Shown: positions 1-8,099, numbered from the stretch's first letter. The stretch: DNA of 64,000 nt from Psychroserpens sp. Hel_I_66 (GCF_000799465.1 NZ_JUGU01000001.1:2624501-2688500), one strand, 5' to 3'. Notes: generated from the sequence alone by a model not told the origin. Numbers and translations: made by a program.

Positions 1-78
1 AGCCAACGAGAAGATTATGATTTAAGCGTAATTCACAGAGAAAGACCGTTTTTTGATTGTTATATTAAAGGATTATGA
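1..78 (+). CDS. C-terminal end of an unidentified gene (cut by window start)
   Basis: Frame 1 is open from the first base and stops at TGA 76-78, giving about 25 residues that include a charged stretch ending in DCYIKGL. The start lies outside the window, so this is only the tail of a gene and I cannot name it. It is the first plus-strand unit of the accessory region and is followed at once by the first intergenic repeat element. A chance open frame of this length is quite possible. Confidence 0.4.
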   Translation, partial: SQREDYDLSVIHRERPFFDCYIKGL

Positions 79-100
79 TTGTGCGAAAGCACTATTTACA

Positions 101-290
101 ACAACGTATATAGCTCATAGCTAATTAATTGCTCAATCGAAGTTAAGGCATATTTGGAAAGTCGCCAAATTTTTAAATTTGACGATTTCCAATAAAAAAG
201 ATAAATAGTAAAATTTAAAAATCTGGCTTGTAGCTCAACCGAAAATAATTTTCTAATTTGCACGCTACGAGCCATATACAGAGACATTGC
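101..290. repeat. Cassette-boundary-like repeat, copy A
   Basis: The outer arms 107-121 and 264-278 are complementary over 15 positions with two mismatches. Both mismatches are A-C on the top strand and T-G wobble on the bottom strand, so the bottom strand folds better. A nearly perfect central hairpin occupies 154-192. The same plan (paired outer arms plus inner hairpin) recurs at 1536-1675 and 6948-7079. The region has no credible gene; the minus-strand open frame here is low-complexity. Confidence 0.6.
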
Positions 291-313
291 CAATAATTTG
301 AAAAAATAACTTA

Positions 314-1528
314 ATGCAATCATTTTCAACTACATCTTGGTTAAATTTTCCCCGACTTTATACGCAGTCAATAATTAAGGAAATAAATTCAAAAGGAAAG
401 GAGCACATTCTCAAAGTAGATGAAAATGAATATGTAAACTATCTAATCGAAAAATACCGACTTGAACCCTTAAAAATTCTTCATGAAACTGAAGAGATTT
501 CTAATCCAGTTAAATCACAAGAAATGCAAAGAGATAGGTTTGGACGAGAATTTATGTCTAACTCTTGGACTTTTAAAATAACGTATCGATTCGAAGGTAG
601 CGCGGTTTTATTTAGTGTTATACCCAATCCAAACGTTCACTCAAATTATGATATACAAATTGACAAACAAAATAACCTTGTTTCATTTTATATAAAAATT
701 TTCAGACAAGATGCTTCAGAGTTCCAAAAAGTAAAGTCTTCATGCTATACAAATGCTTTTGATAATATTAAATACGTGAATGATAATGTGACTCAATCAA
801 ATGTCACCTTTGAAGATAATATTAGAACATTGTTCTCTCGTGAAAAAAATAAATATAAAGAGGAAAATGATTTTTTTGCTGCTATAAATGTAAAAGTTAA
901 TGAAAATACTCAATCTATTTTTTCCGCACCAACAATAAAGAAGAAAATAATTAAGCAACCTTCAGTTTCTAAAAATAAAGAATTCAATTCTGTTCCTTCG
1001 ATGAGTCAAGAAATGTATGATGATGTATTAAAAGTCATATACGACTCTGGGAAAAGCATGGAAAAGAAACCAGCTTTATATATCGGAAAAGATGAAGAAG
1101 GTTTAAGAGACCAATTTTTGTTTGTTTTAGAAACCAGATATGAGGGAACAACGGCCACTGGAGAAACATTTAATCGTGGCGGACGGGCTGATATCATATT
1201 AAAATATGCTGATGATGGCACAAATTTGTTTATAGCGGAATGTAAATTTTGGTACGGAAGTTCGGAGTTTTTAAAAGCGATATCGCAACTATTTGATAGA
1301 TATTTAACTTGGAGAGATTCGAAAGTAGCTATTATGATTTTTGTTCAAAATAAGGATTTTTCAAACGTACTAAAAACAATAAAATCTGACATTTCAAATC
1401 ATGATTATCATTTGAAATATATTGGAGAAAAAGGAGAATCTTCTTTTTCCTATGAATTTCATCTGCCACAGGATAATGATAAAAAAGTTGAAGTAGAAAT
1501 AATGATTTTTCATTTCGACAAAAAATAA
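314..1528 (+). CDS. PD-(D/E)XK nuclease-like protein of unknown role
   Basis: 404 residues. The C-terminal third carries a restriction-endonuclease-like signature: Asp293 in GGRADIIL, then Glu309 and Lys311 in FIAECKFW, matching D...E-x-K of the PD-(D/E)XK superfamily and fitting a predicted beta-hairpin core. The N-terminal two thirds are not recognised. There is no signal peptide or membrane segment, so it is expected to be cytoplasmic. The ATG at 314 has no clear ribosome site, as is common in Bacteroidota. The gene stands alone between two copies of the intergenic repeat, in a region with other defence-type genes, so a nucleic-acid-targeting defence role is possible. That role is inference; the fold call rests on the motif only. 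Confidence 0.7.
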   Translation: MQSFSTTSWLNFPRLYTQSIIKEINSKGKEHILKVDENEYVNYLIEKYRLEPLKILHETEEISNPVKSQEMQRDRFGREFMSNSWTFKITYRFEGSAVLFSVIPNPNVHSNYDIQIDKQNNLVSFYIKIFRQDASEFQKVKSSCYTNAFDNIKYVNDNVTQSNVTFEDNIRTLFSREKNKYKEENDFFAAINVKVNENTQSIFSAPTIKKKIIKQPSVSKNKEFNSVPSMSQEMYDDVLKVIYDSGKSMEKKPALYIGKDEEGLRDQFLFVLETRYEGTTATGETFNRGGRADIILKYADDGTNLFIAECKFWYGSSEFLKAISQLFDRYLTWRDSKVAIMIFVQNKDFSNVLKTIKSDISNHDYHLKYIGEKGESSFSYEFHLPQDNDKKVEVEIMIFHFDKK

Positions 1529-1535
1529 AAACTAT

Positions 1536-1675
1536 TGGCAACACCGTGTATAATTAATGGCTAGTTTTAGCTTACTTACGAAAACCCTCGCGGATTTTCT
1601 ATTCGGTTTATATTTGCCAAATTAGGTGCTTAAACACGCCACTAATCATACACATCAACGTTGTAAGCAATTAAC
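1536..1675. repeat. Cassette-boundary-like repeat, copy B
   Basis: The outer arms 1546-1560 and 1639-1653 pair at 13 of 15 positions; both mismatches are A-C on top and wobble on the bottom strand, as in copy A. An inner hairpin of the form GAAAA...TTTTC lies at about 1580-1600. The right end (about 1619-1672) is shared with copies at 5794-5846, 7034-7079 and 8651-8702. It fills the whole gap between the genes ending at 1528 and starting at 1694. Confidence 0.65.
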
Positions 1676-1693
1676 CGAAAAACCAACAAACAG

Positions 1694-2098
1694 ATGGATT
1701 CACCAAAACATTTAAGCCATAAACCAATAATATCTGTAAATGACTATGATAAAATTGACGCACAATACAGAAAAAACACTGATGTAAGAGCTCTATCGAT
1801 TGGAAATGCACAATATGACGAAGATGAAATTTCTTTAAAAGTTTGGAGACATACAGGAGAAAAGTGGACTAGACAAAGTGAGGAATTACCATTACATAGA
1901 AGTTTAGATTTGAATATTCTCTTATTAGGAGCATTAATGACCGATATTACTTCTGGTTACCCAAAAACTAATTTACGAGAAGAAATAGACAGAATAGATG
2001 ATGTGGAAAATATTAAAGAATACTACAGAAATCACGAAAGCTTTTTAAAACCAAGACTAGAGGAATTAAGAGAAAAACTTAATGAATTTCTAAAATAA
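1694..2098 (+). CDS. Small conserved protein, DUF6530-like
   Basis: 134 residues, cytoplasmic by composition. The N-terminal HLSHKPII...DYDKID pattern and the central KVWRHTGEKWTRQSEELPLH stretch match my recollection of the DUF6530 family, whose function is not known. The end is rich in charged residues and probably helical. It is 20 bp upstream of the next gene on the same strand, so the two are likely co-transcribed. It begins directly after intergenic repeat copy B. The family assignment is from memory and should be taken as tentative; the gene itself is convincing by length, composition and operon position. Confidence 0.65.
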   Translation: MDSPKHLSHKPIISVNDYDKIDAQYRKNTDVRALSIGNAQYDEDEISLKVWRHTGEKWTRQSEELPLHRSLDLNILLLGALMTDITSGYPKTNLREEIDRIDDVENIKEYYRNHESFLKPRLEELREKLNEFLK

Positions 2099-2118
2099 TT
2101 AGAATCGATATAATAATT

Positions 2119-2757
2119 ATGGAAGAACAAGCTAAATTTCCCGAATTACCTAGCGTTGAAAAAATAAAAAAATTAATAGCTGAATATGAAATTGCTGATT
2201 TAAAAAAAGTTTCATTCAACAAACTATCTGTTCAATTAAGAAAACTAAAATGGATTCCAATTCTAACTGCAAAATTAAATAAAGGATATCATATTGAACG
2301 AGCTAGAATAAATGAAACTGATGAAATATTCTATTCGGAAACAGACATTTCATACAGAAACGACTATGAAAATATTAAAACTTATGGTCGAGCTAATATG
2401 AAACATCAATCACTCTTTTATGGAGCAATTGAATCAGATGTTATAAAACATCCTAGATTAATTAATCTGCTCGAAACAAGTCAAATATTTAGGAATCTAG
2501 ATAAAGTAAAAGTCGATAAAGCAGACTTTGTAATGACTATTGGAAAATGGAGAATAAAAGAAAACATTGAAGTTGCGGAAATGGTTTTTAATAAAGAATC
2601 TATTAAAAATTCAAAAGATGTTGAAAAATCTTTTAATTATCATCTAGGAAATTTAACTAAAGAACATCCTGAAAATCTGGAACAATTTCGTTTAATACTC
2701 GAATTTTTTTCCAACCAATATGCGAAAAAAAATATTGATAAAATTGAAGAAATATAG
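2119..2757 (+). CDS. Unknown protein with RES-domain-like features
   Basis: 212 residues. Arg61-Ala-Arg63, the tetrad GRAN at 90-93 and FYGA at 100-103 resemble the R-x-R and GRAN...Y signature of RES domains, which in known toxins degrade NAD+. The remaining RES residues cannot be assigned with certainty, and no Xre/ParS-type antitoxin gene is adjacent, so a toxin role is only a hypothesis. The protein has no signal peptide. It follows the 134-aa gene by 20 bp and overlaps the start of the next, small membrane protein gene, which suggests a three-gene unit. Confidence 0.6.
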   Translation: MEEQAKFPELPSVEKIKKLIAEYEIADLKKVSFNKLSVQLRKLKWIPILTAKLNKGYHIERARINETDEIFYSETDISYRNDYENIKTYGRANMKHQSLFYGAIESDVIKHPRLINLLETSQIFRNLDKVKVDKADFVMTIGKWRIKENIEVAEMVFNKESIKNSKDVEKSFNYHLGNLTKEHPENLEQFRLILEFFSNQYAKKNIDKIEEI

Positions 2758-3031
2758 ATTTAAGTCATTTATGACAGTAGTAGTTTTTTTTATTTGTTTA
2801 CTCAAATATTTAGTATTCAATGTATGGGAATGTTTTCCTGTATACGGAACACTAAACAGAATAATAAGTTGGGTTTTTATACTTCCATTAATATTATATG
2901 GTTTATTTTTATCTATTCAAATTGTTGCTCACAATATTAAATTCAAAAAACTAAGAGACTTTAACAATTATTTAATTTTACCATTTATTGCTTTCGTAGT
3001 CTATTTTTTCTTTATTAAAGGAAGGTTTTAA
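2720..3031 (+). CDS. Small membrane protein, unknown
   Basis: 103 residues from ATG 2720, which overlaps the previous gene by 38 bp; an ATG at 2771 would give 86 residues with no overlap. The long form begins with a lysine-rich stretch followed by three hydrophobic segments (about 18-34, 49-70 and 84-99), so the protein should sit in the inner membrane with its N-terminus inside. No family is recognised. By position it is the last gene of the 1694-3031 unit and might be a membrane partner of the upstream RES-like protein, but nothing in the sequence proves this. Confidence 0.5.
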   Translation: MRKKILIKLKKYRFKSFMTVVVFFICLLKYLVFNVWECFPVYGTLNRIISWVFILPLILYGLFLSIQIVAHNIKFKKLRDFNNYLILPFIAFVVYFFFIKGRF

Positions 3032-3079
3032 TAAATAGAGAACATATCATTTTCTTATTTCTTTTATAATGATCCGATA

Positions 3080-3100
3080 GCTCGGACTTGTCATCCGAGC
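3080..3100. repeat. REP-like hairpin, copy 1
   Basis: A 7-bp perfect stem, GCTCGGA and TCCGAGC, closes a 7-nt loop. A sister hairpin with the same loop start and compensated stem bases lies at 5195-5217. Both precede RHS coding fragments by a similar distance and share downstream blocks (TAATAAT then TTTCCAAA), so they appear to be parts of one duplicated unit. Confidence 0.55.
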
Positions 3101-3184
3101 CACAGGTTATTGGCCATACTAAACATTTAAGAATAAATCCCCCATGAGGTAATAATTCTTTCCAAACATTTGTAATTTAGCAAG

Positions 3185-4276
3185 TTGGTGGGAATTATAG
3201 ATGAAGCCAATACTGGCTTAAACAAAACTTATACCGAACTCGGGCAATCTAAAAGTTTAATAAAAGTGCAAGAAGGTAAATTGAGACGCTATAATCATGA
3301 TATTAATAAATTTGATACCTATTGGTATCATAGTGATCATCTAGGTAGTTCTAGTTATATCACCAATCAAAATGGAGTGGTCGCTCAGCACATGGAGTAT
3401 TTACCTTATGGTGAAAGTCTAGTTGAAGAGCATCAAAACAGCTATAACGTACCTTATAAGTTCAATGCTAAGGAACTGGATAATGAAACTGGAAATTACT
3501 ATTACGAGGCTAGGTATTATAACCCTAAATGGAGTACTTGGTTGAGTGTGGATCCGCTGAGGGAGAAAGGCTCTCAATATTCTCCTTATTGTTATACATT
3601 TAACAATCCCATAAACTTAACAGATCCCACAGGAGAATGGCCAGATCCACCAACTTGGAAAAAATTCAAAAACATATACACATATCTTTCAAAAAATTCA
3701 ACAATATTTGTTTTTCAAGAAATACCACAACACTTTAGTAATGGTAGAGTTAACAACTATGTACGACAAGAAAATAAAATATATAAAAAAATATTGTTAA
3801 ATCAAGGGAGTAAAGCAGGTAGTCCAATGGTATATATTTCGCAATCTATATCAGGCACACAAAATGATGATAATTCTCGACCAGCTTACAGGAAAACTTA
3901 TGGAAGAACAACCTCTAATAACATATACTTTAAAGGTAATCAAAATACACTAAAAACAGATTTAACAGAATATGCTCAAAATATTATTAATACTGGCAGT
4001 ATTGTTGATATACAAGGTAGAACAAATAGGCCGAGTGGAGCCACACTTTTGAACGGAACTATAAATGGTGAAACTAGAGATGATTGGACTACAAATGATT
4101 TAGTAAACGCTAGAGCAGAAACAATTTATAATGAACTAATGAGTTTGGGGGTTCCTGAAGAGCAAATGAATATTTTAGCTCCACGTTATAATGCTGAAAC
4201 GAATACAATAATATCTATAAATCAAAAACCTAATTTAGAAATTCTTGGTATTAAACCTAAACAAATTAAAGAATAG
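3185..4276 (+). CDS. Truncated RHS-family protein: RHS core plus variable C-terminal tail
   Basis: 363 residues from TTG 3185 (GTG 3188 is also possible). Residues about 47-150 are a typical RHS repeat-associated core: YHSDHLGSS, YYEARYY, SVDPL and the closing DPTGEW. Full-length family members exceed 1000 residues and carry a secretion N-terminus; here that part is absent, so this is an orphan tail. The roughly 210 residues after the core are the variable, potentially toxic part and match no toxin I know; the far end has a faint OmpA-like look (VDIQGRTN... then NELMSLGVPEEQ) that I do not rely on. The next gene follows after 4 bp, the usual place of an immunity gene. Probably silent unless recombined onto a full RHS gene. 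Confidence 0.75.
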   Translation: MVGIIDEANTGLNKTYTELGQSKSLIKVQEGKLRRYNHDINKFDTYWYHSDHLGSSSYITNQNGVVAQHMEYLPYGESLVEEHQNSYNVPYKFNAKELDNETGNYYYEARYYNPKWSTWLSVDPLREKGSQYSPYCYTFNNPINLTDPTGEWPDPPTWKKFKNIYTYLSKNSTIFVFQEIPQHFSNGRVNNYVRQENKIYKKILLNQGSKAGSPMVYISQSISGTQNDDNSRPAYRKTYGRTTSNNIYFKGNQNTLKTDLTEYAQNIINTGSIVDIQGRTNRPSGATLLNGTINGETRDDWTTNDLVNARAETIYNELMSLGVPEEQMNILAPRYNAETNTIISINQKPNLEILGIKPKQIKE

Positions 4277-4280
4277 AAAT

Positions 4281-5165
4281 ATGAAACTTTTTATTAAATT
4301 GATTTTGTTAATTTGTACAACAAATATAATGTTTTCTCAAACAGATACAATTAATCAAAATCAAATTACAATTAAAAAAATAGGAGATAAATATGAATAT
4401 TGGAGTTTGAACTCTAAATTCACTGGTGTATTAAAAATACCTTTTGGGGATAACTATTGTTTTCAAATTATTCAAAAAGGTATTTTGACAAAAGACGAAT
4501 GTAGTGCATTAGATGAGAATGAGAAAAAGTCTTTTTTTATTTGGTCTAATGTTGCAAAAGATTTTTCTCCCGATAATTACATTACTTATGATAAGCTTGA
4601 ACAAAAAATAATTGAAAAACCCAATAAAACCAAAACGTTAAATGATTTAGATAGCATAATTTTAAATGAAAAGTTATACACATATAAAGGGATGGTTTAT
4701 AGTGGTTATTTAAAACAAAATGACACATTATTTTTCTATTTTGAAGGAAAGAAAAGATTTTTGAATACTTATTTTTCAAATGGTAATATATCAGAATATA
4801 TTGAGATAAATAATGATGTAAGAAAAAATGGTGTTTATATAGATTATGATAAAAATGGCGATATTTTGTCTCAAGGGATATTCTCAATGGATAAAAAAGA
4901 AGGGGAATGGATAGAGATATCAGAAGATAAAACAGTGTGTATAAATAATTACGTATTTGGAAAACTTAAAGGTTTGAATCATTGTTATCTGAACGATAAA
5001 CTGGTTCTAATTAAAAAATACAATTATGGTAAGCTATCTTATTATATTAAAATTGTCTATAAAGATGGAAAAACTATACACTTAAAGTATGACAAGGAAA
5101 ATCAATTGCTTTCCACATCAACTTATATTAAAGATCAGTTACAAGATTATGTTGTTCACAAATAA
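4281..5165 (+). CDS. Exported YwqK/MORN-like protein next to RHS tail (possible immunity protein)
   Basis: 294 residues. ATG 4281 is chosen over an upstream in-frame start because it opens a clear signal peptide (MKLFIKLILLICTTNIMFSQ) and avoids overlap with the RHS gene. Residues about 140-285 contain degenerate MORN/YwqK-type units such as GVYIDYDKNGD and GEWIEISED. Such proteins are often annotated as YwqK antitoxins. Its position 4 bp behind an RHS variable tail makes it a candidate immunity protein; export would suit protection against an effector acting in the periplasm. A shorter protein of the same type is at 36993-37349 outside any RHS context, so the fold alone does not prove immunity. 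Confidence 0.65.
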   Translation: MKLFIKLILLICTTNIMFSQTDTINQNQITIKKIGDKYEYWSLNSKFTGVLKIPFGDNYCFQIIQKGILTKDECSALDENEKKSFFIWSNVAKDFSPDNYITYDKLEQKIIEKPNKTKTLNDLDSIILNEKLYTYKGMVYSGYLKQNDTLFFYFEGKKRFLNTYFSNGNISEYIEINNDVRKNGVYIDYDKNGDILSQGIFSMDKKEGEWIEISEDKTVCINNYVFGKLKGLNHCYLNDKLVLIKKYNYGKLSYYIKIVYKDGKTIHLKYDKENQLLSTSTYIKDQLQDYVVHK

Positions 5166-5194
5166 TAATATAACAACTAAGATTTTATCGCGAT

Positions 5195-5217
5195 AGCGCG
5201 GACTTATGATCCGTGCT
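5195..5217. repeat. REP-like hairpin, copy 2
   Basis: An 8-bp stem (AGCGCGGA with TCCGTGCT, one G-T wobble) closes a 7-nt loop. Relative to copy 1 at 3080-3100, several stem bases differ but pairing is kept, which suggests selection for the hairpin. It lies 56 bp before the start of an RHS core scrap. Confidence 0.55.
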
Positions 5218-5272
5218 AGAAATATTCTTGATTAGATAGGTTTAAGGCTAAATTTCTCCAATCAATAATAAT

Positions 5273-5440
5273 GTGTTTCCAAATTTAGTTGAAGAGCACC
5301 AGAACAGTTACAACATACCTTATAAGTTCAATGCAAAGAAATTGGATAATGAAAGTGGCAATTATTATTATGAGGCTCGATATTATCATCCTAAATGGAG
5401 TACTTGGTTGAGTGACCCGTTCTTAATAAAGGCTACATAA
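5273..5440 (+). pseudogene. RHS core fragment (second copy)
   Basis: From GTG 5273 the frame is open for 55 codons and repeats the RHS core of the gene at 3185: about 42 of 47 residues agree between LVEEHQNSYN... and STWLS, with substitutions spread along the segment. Identity stops abruptly after the STWLS codons, and the frame then ends in a short unrelated stretch. It is a displaced tail or recombination scrap, not a working gene. The matching segment of the first copy is about 3420-3552. Confidence 0.75.
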
Positions 5441-5520
5441 TTTTAAACATTACGTACAATAATGACGAACTTTGTAAACTTTACTCCATTGCAACTACAA
5501 CGCTCAACGAGTAGATTAAA

Positions 5521-5742
5521 ATGTACAATAGCAAAGACTTAATGAACAGCAAAGTAAAAGTGGAAACAAAAGACGAAATATCCAGAATCAAAGCGCTTCA
5601 AAAAGAAATTGAACAGCTGAAAAAGCTACCACTTAAAAAAGATCTCGATGCTATGGTATTAGACACCTAGCTGAAAGTAGCTGCTGAAGATCTTGGCTAC
5701 AAATCCGTTAACGAGCTAAAAAAGTTAAGTATAAAGCCCTAA
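5521..5742 (+). pseudogene. IS transposase orfA remnant with internal stop
   Basis: From ATG 5521 the frame encodes a coiled-coil segment (ISRIKALQKEIEQLKKL) followed by an in-frame TAG at 5668-5670 and then LKVAAEDLGYKSVNELKKL before TAA 5740-5742. This is the C-terminal part of the small orfA protein of Bacteroidota IS3-like elements, as I recognise it. The N-terminal helix-turn-helix and orfB are missing. With the stop codon it cannot work. It marks past insertion activity beside the RHS scrap. Confidence 0.6.
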
Positions 5743-5765
5743 CAAAGGCTATTGAGAAATCTAAG

Positions 5766-5846
5766 AGCTTTGCTATTCGGTTTGTATAAACTATTTTAGG
5801 CGCTCAAACCACGCAACTAAACTTTTACATAAACGCTACCTAATTC
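5766..5846. repeat. Cassette-boundary-like repeat, copy D (right half only)
   Basis: It carries the shared segment TTTGCTATTCGGTTT, then TTTTAGGCGCT and ACGCAACTAA, as in copy B (1600-1672). No matching left arm is seen; it may have been lost with the IS/RHS rearrangements just upstream. The 5441-5871 stretch holds only this repeat and the orfA remnant. Confidence 0.55.
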
Positions 5847-5871
5847 TAAAAGCCGAAAAATCTAGAAAAAT

Positions 5872-6900
5872 TTGAACTATATTTTAGACATATTTGATGA
5901 AGAAAAAAAAACCTGTGAATATCGTGGAGAAATATATCATGTAAAGGACAATGGCTCAATTTATAGATGCAGAAAACCTGGAAAAAGAAAAAGACCATTG
6001 GATGAAAAATGGACTTTAGAAAATCCATGTAAGCAGAAAGGTTATATGAACTTTTCATCAGAAACAGTACATAGAATTGTAGCAACAGCTTTTCATGGAA
6101 AACAACCTTCTGAAAAACATATTGTCGACCATATTGACACTAACAAAAAAAATAATAGACCTGAAAACTTAAGATGGATAACTAGATTAGAAAACATCTT
6201 ACTAAATCCAATCACTCTTTCAAGAATAATTTTTAAGTATGGAAGTATCGACAATTTCCTTACAAATCCCTCTAATCCGATTGATGGCGAACTTGAACAA
6301 AATTTTGATTGGATGCGAACGGTTACAAAAGAAGAATCTGATAATGCCAGAAACAACTTAACAAATTGGGCTAAAGAAGGTAAAATTCCAACGGGAGGAC
6401 AATTAGGAGAATGGATTTTTAATCAAAAAATCACTCAAACCCAATCTATTCCTCAACCCAATTACATAATGTCTAAAACCCCTAATGCGGCACAACGCAT
6501 TATTTTTCACAACGATATACCAAACGAATTTCCAAGCACACCACAAACTATTGAAGGAAATCCATTGAAAATATATAATGAGAGTTTGAAAGAGGGAACA
6601 ACTTTCTTTCGAAATCACAATGGAGAATATGTGGTTGTGAAAAGTGAATTTTCTAAAGATGGGCAGTCTATATATGTAATTACACGAGCTGATTATGTAT
6701 GGAGAGAACAAGACGATGGAGAGTATATTCCTGTACCAATAACTGAACTTAAGGAAAAAGTCTCTATTGAAGATTTACCACATGTACTTACTGAAATAAC
6801 CTATGAAAATGATTTGTATGTCCATTCAAAAGTAGAATCGGGATTCCATCCTACAGAAGAGCTAAAAGAAATATTCAAAGGTTATACAAAAAAGGGATAG
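5872..6900 (+). CDS. HNH endonuclease-domain protein
   Basis: 342 residues from TTG 5872; an in-frame stop at 5861-5863 rules out any earlier start, and the next Met would remove conserved sequence. Residues about 15-105 form an HNH module: an N-terminal beta-rich part (EIYHVKDNGSIYRC), then VHRIVATAF, VDHIDTNKKNN with His87, and Asn99 in PENLRW. The nuclease centre therefore looks complete, although the zinc-cysteine type is not used. Residues 110-342 are unknown and include a repeated acidic/aromatic region. The gene is a single unit between repeat copies D and C. HNH proteins of this sort occur as homing-type or defence nucleases; which applies here cannot be told. Confidence 0.7.
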   Translation: MNYILDIFDEEKKTCEYRGEIYHVKDNGSIYRCRKPGKRKRPLDEKWTLENPCKQKGYMNFSSETVHRIVATAFHGKQPSEKHIVDHIDTNKKNNRPENLRWITRLENILLNPITLSRIIFKYGSIDNFLTNPSNPIDGELEQNFDWMRTVTKEESDNARNNLTNWAKEGKIPTGGQLGEWIFNQKITQTQSIPQPNYIMSKTPNAAQRIIFHNDIPNEFPSTPQTIEGNPLKIYNESLKEGTTFFRNHNGEYVVVKSEFSKDGQSIYVITRADYVWREQDDGEYIPVPITELKEKVSIEDLPHVLTEITYENDLYVHSKVESGFHPTEELKEIFKGYTKKG

Positions 6901-6947
6901 TATTGGCAGAGAAGTTTTTGATGATTATTGAAAAGTTTAAAAAATTA

Positions 6948-7079
6948 GGCACAACACCGGATATAATTATTTGCTTTGGCTAATGCTTATCTGGAAAATT
7001 TCTTTGGAATTTTCTCCGTAAGTATTTGTTTACTAAATTAGTTGCTGAACCACGCAACTAGTCATACACAAAACGCTAA
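6948..7079. repeat. Cassette-boundary-like repeat, copy C
   Basis: The left arm near 6958-6974 and right arm 7054-7069 pair at about 11 of 16 positions. An inner hairpin of the form GGAAAATT...AATTTTCTCC lies at 6992-7017. The right end (7034-7079) reads AAATTAGTTGCT, ACGCAACTAGTCATACACA, nearly the same as copies B, D and E. It lies between the HNH gene and the 3' end of the toxin-antitoxin pair. Confidence 0.6.
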
Positions 7080-8086
7080 ACGTGAATTAATTCAAAAGAA
7101 TACTTATAATCTATTAATCCTTTACTTTTCTCATTGTCAATCCACGCTTTTTCTTCGTGACTTAATTCTCTTATCTCTTTCGCATTATACTTTTCGAATT
7201 TTGAAACAATTTCATCTAAAATATCTATTTCAGCTTTATCAAATAATGTACTCTTAAATATTTTTGATGGGATTTTAATAAACTCTTCACCAACTAAACC
7301 ACTTGGATATTGAACTGAAATTAAATCAACAATTTGCTGGTCTGAAAGGTAATCGAATAATGTTCTAAATTTCTTAGGAACTGGACCGTGTGTATGAGCA
7401 AAATAACGTGTTCCACTTATTGAAACACCTGTTAATTTGTAATTTAAAAAATCTGAATAAAATAATAGTTTATTCATTTTGGTAGGAGTTACTTGTACCT
7501 TTTCAGTAAAATACACTACCATTTCAACAAGTTTATCAAAATTTGGTTTTTTATAACCTGAAAAATTATCAGGCAAAACATTATAATCAAAAACATAGTC
7601 AATCAATTCTTGCTTTCTTTTATTTAGTTCTTCTTCCTTTCTAACTTTGGCAATATTTTTTAAAAACTTCTCTCTTTGAGATTCTGAAATTTCATTATTA
7701 CTTTTTATCAATCCTTTTAATGTTCCTTCACTATTAATTACAGCTTTTAATAAAGCAGCATTAGCCAAACTAGGAACTTCTCCTTTTTCATAATTACTAT
7801 AACTATTAACACCTAAACCTAATACTTTCGTTATATCTGCATAACTAAAAGAGTATTTTTCTCTAAATTCTCTTATTTCTTCTGCAAATGGAACATTATG
7901 TTTATCTCTATACTGATTATAAACTTGATTTAAATTAAATTCATCTAACTCTGTGGTTGTAAATGACTCACCACTATCTTCACAAAAATAACTCTTGTGA
8001 TTATACTCAAATTCTTCTTTTCGAAAAACCAAAATACTCTTCTCAATTTGTAAGGTCATTTCCTTACCTGTGATTGGACTTTTCAT
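7076..8086 (-). CDS. Antitoxin: MqsA-like N-terminus plus HTH fused to a Panacea (DUF4065) domain
   Basis: 336 residues. Residues 1-50 resemble the metal-binding N-domain of MqsA, but of the four cysteines only Cys35 remains; the others read Ser3, Thr6 and Ser38. Residues 65-120 are an Xre-type HTH with LGLGVNSYSNYEKGE, close to MqsA. Residues about 185-335 are a Panacea/DUF4065 domain (KLVEMVVYF, KMNKLLFYSDF, GTRYFAHTHGPVP), the domain that neutralises diverse toxins in PanAT systems. It is encoded 13 bp downstream of an MqsR-like toxin gene, the toxin-first order of mqsRA. It probably binds its own promoter through the HTH. The loss of zinc ligands suggests that the N-domain fold no longer needs metal. 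Confidence 0.8.
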   Translation of the reverse strand: MKSPITGKEMTLQIEKSILVFRKEEFEYNHKSYFCEDSGESFTTTELDEFNLNQVYNQYRDKHNVPFAEEIREFREKYSFSYADITKVLGLGVNSYSNYEKGEVPSLANAALLKAVINSEGTLKGLIKSNNEISESQREKFLKNIAKVRKEEELNKRKQELIDYVFDYNVLPDNFSGYKKPNFDKLVEMVVYFTEKVQVTPTKMNKLLFYSDFLNYKLTGVSISGTRYFAHTHGPVPKKFRTLFDYLSDQQIVDLISVQYPSGLVGEEFIKIPSKIFKSTLFDKAEIDILDEIVSKFEKYNAKEIRELSHEEKAWIDNEKSKGLIDYKYSFELIHV

Positions 8087-8099
8087 AATTGTTTGTTTT

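Noticed and set aside
4050..4240. OmpA-like peptidoglycan-binding domain at the end of the RHS tail
   Set aside because: Only a faint resemblance in one helix-strand stretch; key residues are not aligned with confidence.
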